Origin: Fomes fomentarius | Taxonomy: Eukaryota > Basidiomycota > Agaricomycetes > Polyporales > Polyporaceae | Direction: 5' to 3' | DNA length: 64,000 nucleotides | Assembly: GCA_022606135.1 (NCBI GenBank) | Contig: JABYQN010000009.1 | Coordinates: 2,071,001 to 2,135,000, forward strand | Part shown: in pieces, positions 12,301 through 23,522 of the stretch | Layout of the letters: every line of letters starts with the position of its first letter | Position numbering within the stretch: the stretch's first letter is position 1 | The notes under the pieces: model-generated | What the model saw: the letters and a program-made list of their open reading frames with translations, nothing else | The model's database searches: none | Told to the model about the DNA's origin: nothing | Translations under genes and position numbers: made by a program

Positions 12301-13157
12301 ATGTCTTCTGTGAGTACAAACTTTGAAACATCACTTACTCACGACTCAACATACACGTTGCAGCCTCCCACCCCATCCTCATCTCCCGCTCGTCCGTCCA
12401 GGACCACCGCCCATGTTCGACAAGGTGATTCCTCGGCGGCGGCGCCCCAGCAATTTCCCCAGACATTTTGGGAGATAGACGAGTACATAGTCAGGAACCA
12501 CCCTGGCATTCCGCCCACGTTCAAGTCGGAGAAAGAACTCAAAGATGCCATGACCCTTTTTGGTGCCACAGAAGCCACCATGTCGCAGTACATCGACAAC
12601 CTTACCCGTATGGCGCGGGAGCAGATAGAGCGATGTGCCGCATATGGACTGCCGCCTGCGCGCGTTATTGGAGTGCGTCCTCATTTCTTTCCCCCAATAT
12701 TCGTCTTCATGTTCACATACATACTCGCAAATGCTGCTCCCATCTCACTCCAGATGAAGCCCAAGCCCGACGAGGCTGTCTACAGTCTCCCGATCGCCAA
12801 CACGAACCTTGCCATCCGCATCTGGGAAGGTGGGATGCGCGAGAACAATCAATACTGTCTCGATTTCTTCGACACCCGCCGCCGAACCGCCGTTAACCTG
12901 CCTCCCAACTACTCCCTCTGGCCGTCGGTGTCAAACATGCCAGGCGCGTTCACCATGGGCGGTCCGCTGCCTTCGTGGGAGAAGGCATTGGGATATGCCC
13001 CGGACGCGATCCCTGCAGGCGAGGAGAAGTGGAGCGTTCCTGCGGGATCTTACATTACTCTGAAGAGAGGCACGCCCCCCAGGACGTCTTCACGTTTGCG
13101 GTCCCCGTCTATCAGTCATCTACTCACATTCTCCACCCCAGGTTTGGGAATATGTGA
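12301..13157 (+). CDS. conserved hypothetical protein, apparent one-base frameshift
   Basis: Exon 1 is only 9 nt (12301-12309). A GTGAGT...TTGCAG intron leads to exon 2 (12364-12672), and a third exon starts at 12754. The predicted product is about 240 aa: a Ser/Pro-rich head, then a helical FWEIDEYIVRNHPGIPP region, and a Trp-containing second half (LAIRIWEGGMREN, GGPLPSWEKALGYAPDAIP, EEKWSVPAGSYITLK). I do not know its function; the style fits small basidiomycete-specific proteins. After SYITLK (near 13060) the likely continuation ERHAPQDVFTFAVPVY sits in another frame, as if one base were missing. Without correction the frame runs on to 13281 through sequence of low coding quality. The C-terminus is therefore uncertain. 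Confidence 0.6.
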
Positions 13158-13921
13158 ACCCGAAGTTTCTTCAGTCTACTTTGCAGTTTTTGGTCTTAAT
13201 CCACATACCGCCGTGTGTGGCGAAATGTACAGAGTCTGGTTTATCAGCGATCCGAATCACAGTGGCGTTATTGAGTTATGAGCTGGACGTAAGGTTCTCA
13301 GCTGTGCCGCTGAATTTCCCAGCATCCAAGCTTCAGTAAATACGCACGAGTAGTTATATACAGCAGAATACTAGCGATCTGACCCTAGATTCGGCAACGT
13401 CGGGCGTCACCACGACGAACGCGCGACAACACATGTCCGAAACGCGATGCGTCCTTTCCCAGCGCGAAGTAAGCTCGTACATTATGTCAGCAAACTTTGT
13501 TCCATGCGGGGCTCCAGCTCAGCCTCAGAATAGCCCCGATCGTCGTGAGTTGTGGCCACGCATAAGTACCCGGCGACGCGCAGGAGCTCGCGAGGTTCGC
13601 CGAACAATCGCATTGGAAGTCAGCCATTCAATCGTTTGTGCTCTCTGCTAACAATAACGCTATAGGAACTAAGTATGGTCAAGACATCTGTGTGTATATG
13701 AGATATAGATTGATCTGAGACGAGACACATGAGGCAAAGGGGGATGAGCGATGGTCGGAGACTATTAGTGACTTGTATGGGGCGGGTATTCGACAGGCGT
13801 GCGGGTATGCCCGTTTTCGACTGTCGAGTAAGTATTACGACATTGCATCAGATACTTCGGTACTTGTAGCGTCCTACAACCGCAGGCACAAACATGCCAT
13901 GAGAATTGGGCGCAATACTCG
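13158..13921. other. convergent intergenic, no gene recognised
   Basis: It lies between the convergent hypothetical and G-alpha genes and presumably holds their 3' UTRs. A plus-strand frame at 13154-13339 could be an alternative 3' end of the hypothetical gene. Confidence 0.4.
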
Positions 13922-16176
13922 CTAAAGCATGTCGGTGGCGATGAGATGCTTGACGAGGATCGCGTCGCGGACTAGACAAAAAGGTATGTCATAAGCGGGA
14001 ACATGAGGCGGAGGGAGGAAAACGTGTCGGAAGGCACTAGCAACGCACTTCGCATGAGAACAGCAGATGTCATGTCGATATCCTGGGGAAACATGCAGAG
14101 ATCAGCAAGCACGTCCTTCATGCCAGTGCAATGAACGCAGGGTACTTACGATGGCACATGTACAATGCACGAGTAGCTGACGCGGCTGAGGCGAGTATCG
14201 GTAGTGCATGGCAGCGAACTTCTTGCGCAGGTCTGGTGTTCATTGTCCGTGAGCAACGTATGTAGCATCCTCGTAGACAAACGGCAGATCACGCACAATC
14301 TGTGACATGTTCGACGTCGTTCTCGTCTTCGTAGCTCTTCACGTAGCTTGAGAACTGGATCCCAGCCTTAAGCCTCGCGTCCAATATGTCGGTCTTGTTC
14401 AAGAGCAGCACGAACTGTGTGGTCGCAAGCAAGCTGCTGGAACAGACCGTCTTCCACAGGTTGAACGAGTCTAGCTACGATATGCCGTCAGCCCACGCGC
14501 AACTTCGCGATGATGAAGCAAACTCACTAGTCGATTGACCGTTCGGTCTTCAATCAGTACCTCGTTGAAACCGGCTGTCGAGCAAAGGAAAATGATTGCA
14601 TTCACTGTCAAGATGGGTCAGCTGAGTTGAGCGCGACTCCCTGAAATCTCGCGCTTACCATCGTCGAAGAATGGCACCCAGGATGCTGCAGGATATGTGA
14701 TGAGTAGGTGACAAAAGAACTACATGGCAAATAGCTATATATATACTTGCCTCGTTCTCCGCGTGCGCCTGCAACATCGTAGAATATCCACAACTGGCCA
14801 CTTTCCGACGCTTCACGTCGAAGTCAGCTCCAGCCCGACAAAAGGAAAGGGAGCCCCTTGGAGGAACATTCACCAGTCTCCATTATCAGCCTGTGTTCTT
14901 CAACACCCACCGTCTGCAGCCGTGCGCGAAGAATATCATCTGCGGAAAGCATCAGAGTACGGTCTCGCAGATTACAGCAACCAACCGGATTCACCAAAGG
15001 TGGGCTTGAAGTTGATATCCGCTATTCGTGCCGCTTGATCAAGAAAGCTTGACATATCGTCAGCAAACGCACAAAGAACATGGCATGGGTATGAACGACG
15101 TACAAACCCGACTGCTCCTGCAACGCGATACCCTCGTCCCTCAAGCCCGTCTGCACGCTCTCGCTCGCCCAGAGCGCGACGATATCCGCCTTGCACGCAT
15201 CCAAGATCTGTCGTGCATTCTCCAGCTGCTCCGCACTGTAAACCGACCCCTCCGAGTCGCTCTGGTTCCTCCGTTTGAGCAGCGACTTCCATCCGCGTCC
15301 ACCCCTCACGGCTACATCCGATCGTCCGGAGAGCCAGGAACTCGACGACTCTGCAGGCGTCGCGCCGCGCAAAGGCACATCGTGCACAGACAAACGCTTC
15401 GACAGTATCATCTCGACCTGGCGCAATGGTGAGAGCGCGAGCTTGTATCGGCGGATCTCGCTTGCGGGGTGGCCCGTAGCCGTTGCGGACAAGCGATGGT
15501 GCGCGACGCTGTTCGCCGTCGGACTGGTGTCGTCTCCACCGCCGTGCGCGTTCCCATGACTCTGCGCATGCGCGCCCCCGTGTTGGTGGGAGTGTGGATG
15601 GGGGTTGTACGAGGACGCGTAGGCGCTGCCCTGCGCTGCAATGGCATCGCTGAGCAGGTCAATGATGAAGTTGACTGACCGGATGAGATTGAGATGGATG
15701 ACCGCGCGCCAGGCGTCACTCTCCGCTTGTAACGCCTTAGGGGTAAAATGTAACTGGAAGTTCTTGAGCATCGTCGACTTGCCGGATTCAGACTGCCCTG
15801 CAATGCACACATACGCACGACGCGTCAACCCACGTGGTGTAACATATAGGGGAATACAGGACTAGAGAGACGGACCTAGCAGTAGCACCCTCGTCTCCAT
15901 TTTCTGTTTCCTCCGGCTCGCCTGCCGCTCGAACTCGAGTGCACGGTCGATCGCATCGGACACCCGCTTGGCCTCCTTTTCCTCCTCTATGCGAAGCGCC
16001 TTCTCAAGCTCGGTCTCGTCAGGTGGTGGGTACGGGGGCCATTTGTTCTCGGAGGGCAGGACGGGGGAGATGGCGGGGGACTTGCCTTTGAAGGGCATGG
16101 TGTCGTCTGGGCGGCGGATGCAGTTGAGGTTGAGAGCGGTGAGGCCGACACCCAAGTCTGCGCCAAACGGGTGCAT
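13922..16176 (-). CDS. atypical heterotrimeric G-protein alpha subunit
   Basis: Eleven exons: 15876-16176, 15104-15797, 14995-15047, 14874-14939, 14751-14810, 14659-14685, 14528-14604, 14297-14474, 14150-14232, 14049-14082 and 13922-13971; 540 aa, or 514 if the ATG at 16098 is used. Motifs with 540-aa numbering: P-loop GQSESGKST (101-109), switch I RARLQTVG keeping Arg356 and Thr359, NKTD (452-455) and CTCAID near the end. The switch II motif is DVAGA (383-387) where DVGGQ is usual, so the GTPase glutamine is Ala. A His/Gly/Ser-rich insert in the helical domain explains the length (usual size about 350 aa). No MGxxxS myristoylation start is seen. The intron at 14686-14750 uses a GC donor. It is probably one of the expanded, degenerate basidiomycete G-alpha paralogues; coupling to a receptor is not shown. 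Confidence 0.9.
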
Positions 16177-18354
16177 GCAAGGAGCATTCGCGGGCGGTGA
16201 GGGAGTGCCGATGAGGGCAGCAGCCTGAAGCCTGGTGGGGGAGGCGAGGGATGGGCGTGCGCGGAGCCGGCGCAGGTGAGTGCTTTACTCGCCCCCGTAT
16301 TCGAATATGTACTTGGGTTGGGAACGATGATCGAGGATCTGGGGATCTCATGATTAGTAGCTCCATCGCTTAGGGCTACAGGTCCCCTTGAAAGTCGCTA
16401 CGACGCTACCCCTGGCGCTGCATCCGTAAATCCGAGCGCGAGGCGACTAGCCTACCGGCGTCGAACGAGCCGTGACTCCGCGTATTACCAGCGCGCGAAT
16501 TCTGCAGCACGCTCTATAGTCGCGGTGCCGTTATGTTAGTGTCGTTTTGCCATTTAGTAGCTGAGCATCATAATTCTGAGCAAGTATCCGAAACGCAAAT
16601 AGGTGCAGCTGGAAATTGAATTTGTACTCACTGTTCTCGTTTGACGTTTGCCAACAAGTAACCTGGTTGGCGACAAATCCACGGTGGTGCGATGAGTAGT
16701 TAGTGATAGGTGCTGACTAGTGCGTCCTCGAACCCTTTGACGAGACCTGACGAGACACCTGTTAAAGACCCGATATTTTTAGCTATAACGATATACCCAC
16801 GCCTCGCAGCACTGGCACCACGGGCAACTACCCCCCGAGGACGAGTGGGATATGGTCTCCTATCCAGAATCTTCCCATCTGCCAGTTCGAGTCGAGTGGT
16901 CAATCCGAGGAAGAGAAGATATTAGGCTGATTATCTGAGAGGGAACCAAGGTTCAAGATATAACCCACGTGATCCGGTCCCGAATATTATCCGGTGCAGT
17001 GACGTGCACCCTCCTCTGCATGATTGTATTCCCTCCCTCGGATTTGGTCTCTCAACTCGAACTGGCAGATGGGAAGGAGTCTGTCTCAGATCATGCGCCC
17101 GATCGACGTTCTGCCACGCCGTGAGCCTCGGGATAAGTAGTCAACCAATGGAGCCCGAATTTCAGGCTGGATGAGCAGTTCCTTGATGGATTACTGCCAA
17201 GCTCGGCACGTACTAGTTCTAGTTGCAGATGCGGCAGTCAATGCAGGTACTCAGTACGCTGAGGAGGCAAGAGGGAAACAGTTGGCTGGATTCTGGGCCA
17301 GAGGGACATTGTGAAGCCGGGTGCGACGGGGTGGAATATTCTACCAGTATATTGGTGAATGTTGTGGCGAATTGCCCTCGAGATGCTCCAGTGCTATCCG
17401 ATGGATAAGGCCGACTGGCAAGCGCTCATGGATGGAGGAAGGGGGCTGGTGTATACAGCAGAAGCGAGGAATATTTGACTGTTTCACATCTACAAGCTGG
17501 TCGCGATTGTTACACCGCGCATGTACCATATAAAACCCAGGCGCAACGAATACATTCATACATGTGGACCAGCACCACGGTACGGACACATGCATGGACA
17601 AAAGGAGCCAGCGGCGAGACGGAAGAAAAGACTGATCATGGGACAGCAGGAGTGTACTTGTGTAATGCGAGGAGACCGAGAACGCAGGGAGGATATAAAG
17701 TATGGACACATGTCGGCAGGGAGACAAAGGCTGGAAGGACTGAAGGTGGCCAGTACGAAGACATACACGAAACGTAGGGGGCAACAGGTCAAAAATCGGG
17801 CGACCTGAAGTCACCCGAGGTACCAAATTATATATGTATGCTTGTGGATATGAGTACAGAGGCCTGGCAGCCTGGAGGAGGGAGCCAGGAAGACAGAACC
17901 GGAAGAATACCAAAGGAAGAGGCTGACGATATGGAGAGATTACACGGGTGAAGAACGCGTGATGTCGATGATGGGCTGTTGACGAGACTGGAGAGGGTAC
18001 CCCAGGATGTTATATAAGGGAGGTGGCGTGGACTTGGATCAGGTAAGGAGGATGCGTGCGTGCGGTTCGAGAGGAGACAAGGATAGTATGGTACTTATAG
18101 AAAACAGCAGAGCATAAGGGAAGGATATCAATGTGTAGTGAGGCAGGATGAGCGACCTTGCTCGATGCATGCGAGCTTGTCCCGGAATGCGTGGATGAGG
18201 GATTGTCGGGGAGAGTAGACGGAGTTTGACAATGCAGGCCAAGGGATCACCAGAGAGGGAAACAGAGAGAGAAACAGACAGAAGACTCGAAGGTCTATGA
18301 TCGGATGGGTCCATATGAGATACAGACCCCGATATCGTGCGTGGCGAGGAACAA
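16177..18354. other. 2.2-kb intergenic region
   Basis: No gene is supported. The longest frames (for example 17341-17913 minus) lack motifs and have no splice partners. The region carries the imperfect inverted repeat at 16871-17076, the G-alpha promoter and the La-motif gene's 3' flank. Confidence 0.45.
16871..17076. repeat. imperfect inverted repeat, ~40-bp arms
   Basis: Arm 16871-16910 and the reverse complement of 17036-17076 share a perfect 22-bp core starting CTTCCCATCTGCC and end in the same AATCCGAGG, with a few mismatches between. About 125 bp separate the arms. It could be a MITE remnant or a transcribed hairpin; no transposase frame lies inside. Confidence 0.7.
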
Positions 18355-21300
18355 TTATAGAACAAACTCGACCTCCTCTTCTTCCTCCTCATCACCCTCA
18401 TGGTTTTGGTGTAAGGCGTATTGTTCTTCATGAGGGTGAGATTGAGGCTGCTGGCTTTCAATAGCAGCTGTGTGTTCCTGAGGCTGCTCGTCTTCCTCAA
18501 CCCGGCTTGGTAGCGCCGTTGGGAGGATGAACTGCTGCCACGACCGCATACGGACGTAACTGCCCTTGACTTCAACGAGGGATGAAAGCGTGAGTACGTC
18601 CGTTACCAGCTGCGGGTCGCCCGTCAGGTTGCGCACGCGGTTGAACGACGCGATGAGCGATATCGGGATCCATCCCCGAGAGTCCATCTTACGCATCACA
18701 TCATCAGCATACATACTCACTACGACGCGAAAGAATCACACACCTGCTGTCGGAGAAAGAAGTCCGTAGCGAGGTTCTGCGCGCTGAGATAGTACTCGAG
18801 CTGCCCAAGCAAGTAGTACCTCGTTGTGTCTAGCGGGAAGTGCAGGGCAGTCTGCGGCATAGGCATGGGTGGTGGAGGTGCACCTTGCGCACCGGGAAGA
18901 TGAGGTTGTGAAGGAGGCGGAGGGTAGGAAGGATACGGATAGTCGAAACCGGGTTGTGGTATGTAGGTCGTGAGGGTGGAGGCAGGGCCATAGTACCCAT
19001 TGACTTCGGACTGGTGTTGAGACTGAGGGACGTACGTTTGCTGGCCTCGACCTGCGTACCCACCGCGACCAGAATACGATCGATCCCGGTATCCGCGCCC
19101 TCCGTAGCCGCCGCTGAGACCCCGCCCTCTTCGTCCCACATATGATCCTCGTTCGCCACCCCGTTCATACCCATATCCGCCTTGACCGTACGAACCTCTG
19201 CGTGGTCGACCATAGTGTTGTTCTCGCTCACTATGCGGCGGGAATTCTCTCCTCTCCCGGAACGGTGGTCTGTCGTCGCGAGGAGATACCGCGGATTGAG
19301 ATGGATGGGACGAATATGAATTGGGACCAGCACCTCGTCCAAAACCATACCCGTAGTCGCGGACCTCCCACTCGTCTTCACCTCCCGGCAATGCCTGACG
19401 CGGAGCGTACGCAGACGGTGAAGGAGCGCTAGGCAGACCATTCAGCGGTTGTGGAATCGCGACAGGAGGGAGGAAAAGAGGAGGGCTAGCATATGGAGTA
19501 ACCAGAGGGACGAAGTTAGTTCCAGGGATCGGAGGCGGTACTGAGGATGCTGGTCCGACAAAGCCTGGGGCGTCGTTTGTTGGGGGTACGTGAGGCAGCT
19601 CGGTGGGCTCAGCCGTGCCATCAGCCACTTTCGTAGTACCGAATTCCCATTTCGTCTCCGGATCGGTCAAGTCGATAACCTTGGCAACGATCTCAGTGAG
19701 GGCCACGACGGGTTCTTCTCTCGACGAGGCAGCCTGCTCGCTCTCCTTCTCTTGCGCCTCGTCTTGTCCTGACACCGATGTAGCGAGACCCCTAGATTGC
19801 GTGCGTGTACGCGAGCGTAATCGCGCGGGACCGGGTTCGCCAGGCGACAAGCCAATGGAGAAGAGGGTGAAACTCTTCGACTCGGTAATGTCGACTTCTG
19901 CCGTTGGTCGCCCAGACTGGCTGTCCGCTTGTGCAGACAATTGGCCGCCACTGACATCCAACCCCAACGCAGCGCCCTCGAGGACATCACCCAGGCCCGG
20001 TGATCGGGGTGTAGGACTGGGACTCTTGCTCGTCCCACCCAGCCCGGCACTAATGCTTCCAAAGCTAAGCTCTCGTGTGCGCCGGCCACGCTCTTCCCCC
20101 TGTTCATGTCGTATGTGCTCCGCTGGAGGCGGCAAAACGAAACCGACATCGCGATATCCCGCAACCGCATCAGACTCATTAGGCGGAGGTGGTCGTGCTA
20201 GCATGCTCGGGGGAGGTACGCCCTCGGCTAACTGAGCATTCGTGACCGGGGATGATGACATCGGAGGTAGTGGTACTCCAGGCGGAGGCCAGTACACGTA
20301 CGGTTGACCGTAGGGATAGCCGTACGGGGCATACATAGGGTATGGCGGTGGGGTACCATATCCCGGTATTGGCTGGGGCATGGCTGGCTGTCCTGCGTAC
20401 GGCATAGGAGGGGGCATGAGGTAGGGGGGGTTGTTAACTGGAGATCCAGCAGGACGTGGTGAGTGGTAAGGGGATACGCCGAGATGAGTCGGCTGCGGAT
20501 GGTAGTAGGCGTGTGGATTCATCTCTGCTGCAGACGAGTCAGGAATGACGCTGAGCGTCGATGGATCCCTACCACTTTGAGAAACGCTGGTGTTGACGTA
20601 TGGTCGTACAGCAGGGATAAACTCTTGTGCAGGCAGAGGTTGTGGCTGGGCATATGTCAATGGCGAGTTAGTCGTCGACGATCGGAGGCTCCTGTTCGCC
20701 ACGGGGAGAGTATTGACGTCGTCTGGGAGACGTCTTGCACCACCTCGTATGCTGGAATGCCGTGGGCTGGATTGCACACTACCTGTCCGACTCTGCGCTT
20801 GAGAGTGGGATACTGAGCCGGCATGCGAAGGTGTCGGCCGTCGGCCAGCTGCTGAATGCGTCCGGCTCTGCTGCTGGGATCCCTGACCAGACGACGATGA
20901 GCCTGCGCCGGAAGGCCCTAATGATTGGCGATTGCCATTCCGGTCTGGATTCTGGGAGCGCTGCCGCGTGTGTTGTGCACGAGCAGGGCCTTCGAACTGA
21001 AGCTCTTCCGGAGGTACCGGTACCCACTTCGTCTTCTCACCTGTAGTAGGTTGTCCATTGTAAGAAAGGGAGGGTGATAATCGGGTCGAAGCGTCGTTAG
21101 CACATTATTGTCATCGAGAGGTGATACAGAACACGAAAGACAGCCATGACGCTATGTCCATGGCAAGCGGAGCATGCCCATAAAAGTATAGAGACGGTGA
21201 TTAAACGTACTCTTTTTCGTTCCGTGCCCCTGCGAAGGCTCTCGCTCGTGCCCCTTCTCCTCCTCTTCGCGACCCTCCTTCTTGCCGTTTGGTGGTGTTG

Positions 21301-22039
21301 TAGCTGCATGACCTACTTCAGGCCAACTCTCCGCGTCATCGATGGCGGGTAGAGACGGTTTCAGACTTGAAGGCGAACGACCAGGCTTCACAACGAAGGG
21401 ATCATCATCATTGGCAGCAGGAGGTACTCTATGACCATTCGTGACCGGAGGGGCCGTACTCGGTGAAGGTTTGATCGGATTTGCAGGTACACTCGTGCTG
21501 GTACTGGTAGACGAAGCTGAGGACTCGAGACTAGGTGGTGGTGACTGAAGACCAGACGCAGAAGCTTGGTTGGACGGTTGAGAAGTACGAGGTTGATTCA
21601 AGACTCGAGCGGCCATCTGCTCCTTTCGCATAGTCCACACATTCGGAGGAGGCACTGTCGTCTGTTTTGGAGCGGAAGGGACCGATGCAGAGGAGTCACC
21701 ATGGTGGTTTACGTCACCGTTAGGTTTAGGGTCAGAGGAGTTGGCAGAAGGAGGAAAGGCAGGCTTCGATGAAGGGGGTGGTCCATGTGTGGCCGTGGAT
21801 GATGTTCGTGCATCAGAACCAGTAGAGCCGGAGGACGAGGATTTAGAGATGGAAGGGGGTGGATTGACGGGAGCCGAACGTGCGGACGAAGGAGCAGTAG
21901 CAGTTGGGGCGATTGAAGACGTACTCTGCGTGACAGGCCGTTGGGATGTTTGCTGTGGTCTTGCATTTTGAGCTCTCTTTGCGCGCTCAGCATAGGATAG
22001 AGGAGGGTTGGCCGTAGCCAACGGCGCAGACGAGGCCAT
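18355..22039 (-). CDS. LARP1-like La-motif RNA-binding protein
   Basis: Three exons (21211-22039, 18744-21040, 18355-18687) give 1152 aa. A very long disordered Ser/Pro/Gln-rich N-terminal part contains the conserved KTKWVPVPPEELQF block seen in fungal LARP1-like proteins and an Arg/Gly/Tyr-rich RGG-type stretch (about residues 790-890). Near the C-terminus comes a La motif: YYLLGQLEYYLSAQNLATDFFLRQQ, then MDSRGWIPISLIASFNR and LTGDPQLVTDVL after the last intron. LARP1 family members bind mRNA (poly(A), 5'TOP) in the cytoplasm and influence translation and stability. There is no DM15 repeat C-terminal to the La motif; the protein instead ends in an acidic Glu run. Yeast Slf1/Sro9-like function is the closest inference. 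Confidence 0.88.
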
Positions 22040-23522
22040 GTTTTGGCAAAGCAGTCGATGCTGCCGGGAGAATCGTACACAGCGAGTGTAGATGAGCAGA
22101 GTCTAGCAGACGATGCGGCCGAGGGTGAGATGGAAGTAAAAGAGTTGAGGTAGGGTGCGGTATCGATTATTTCGCGTTCTGTCGGCGAGAACGGAGGGAT
22201 AGCGAAGCTCCTGGACAGGATAGCTAAGCCAGATGCAGCGCAAAGAATGCGTAAATGTGTAAAAAATACGCAAGCGCAGCGAGCTGGGGTACAACTCGAA
22301 CCGCAGATGAGGGCAGAGGACAAGGCTTGTGTCCAAGTCCACACTCGATGCCGCCGCGTATTTTGCTGTGTGCCGCTCACGTAACTGCATTGCGGCATCT
22401 GCAACCACTGCGTCTCGTACATCCGCCTCTTCCGGCTGCTTTTCCAGCAAACCTGTGTGGCCCCAGTATATGGTGTTTCACCTCATGTCCTATTCGCTGT
22501 CTTTCGGGCCTCTCGCCGCTCCAAGCAATTCACTCTTTCGCCACGCAAGCCCGTCCGGCAACCGCCGGCAGCCAGCACCGTGCCCGGATCTCAGCCACAA
22601 GCCTTAGTATAGAAAACTTTCATCTCTGAGCTTGTTCAGAGATATCCTTCAAGAGATGTACGGTCGGGGAACCCTCAAGAAGATTTCGCTCGCCTTGAAG
22701 AAAACTATCAGATTGTATACTTAATGGGCTTGATGAGATGAGTCCGTGAATGTCTTCGCGTTTTTTATCACACCCCTCCGGTTCATCTGCGGTCCAAACT
22801 GCCTTTATTTCGTTATTGTATTCCTCATGAAAGACCTGTCAATCACGCAACGTGGAGGTGATAGCTTCACATCGAAGGTGGAGGCAGCTGCAGTGGGTTG
22901 TACAGACCCAACAGATACTGATCTTTCTATGCCCGAAGGCCTAAGGAAGGCCAGAAAGTAGCCAACATCAGCTCCAGGTGCGTGATCGTTCATGTCCACC
23001 TCGCCTCGACGTTCCTGCCATTGTCGTTTTACCTGCATACTGCTTACGTCTCGCGACGCGTCGTGGTCATGTGCAAGTGACAGTGACGCGACAGACGCCC
23101 ATATAAGTTTGTGGGAAATCCTCCCGCGCGCGGGGAAAAGGTACTTTGGCCCTCAAATAGCCATCTTGAGCTTAACCGGCCAATTCGGGAGACCATTTTT
23201 ACCATCCTTCGGCCATCTTCAGGCATCCCATGCGTTCTGGGGAAATTTGTTCTGGCCACTACGCGCATACATGTCGTATACAGCCTACCCTGATTCAAGC
23301 TCGTTGTCCAGACGTCCATCGCTCGGTCTGCATCCAGTGGCGACAAAACGACAGAGTCTGGCTTTTTGGCGGATAAAGTGACTAAAAGGTGAGCTAATTG
23401 AATAAGGTGCCAGTCGCGAGCGAGCACGGGCGGGCTCTGGGAAAATCCCCAAGTCGACAGCTTCTGTCTTTCCCCCACCACCGAGCTGGCTTGCCTGAGG
23501 AGACGGTGGACACTCAGTACTC
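22040..23522. other. 1.5-kb divergent intergenic region
   Basis: It lies between the start codons of the La-motif gene (-) and the dehydrogenase (+), so it holds both promoters and 5' UTRs. No additional gene is supported. Confidence 0.45.

Noticed and set aside
15408..15818. 136-codon minus-strand frame inside the G-alpha exon 2
   Set aside because: It is an Arg/Ser-rich shadow of the real frame, which carries the P-loop.
17341..17913. 190-codon minus-strand frame
   Set aside because: No recognisable motif, low-complexity composition and no splice partners; it lies in the intergenic region beside the inverted repeat.
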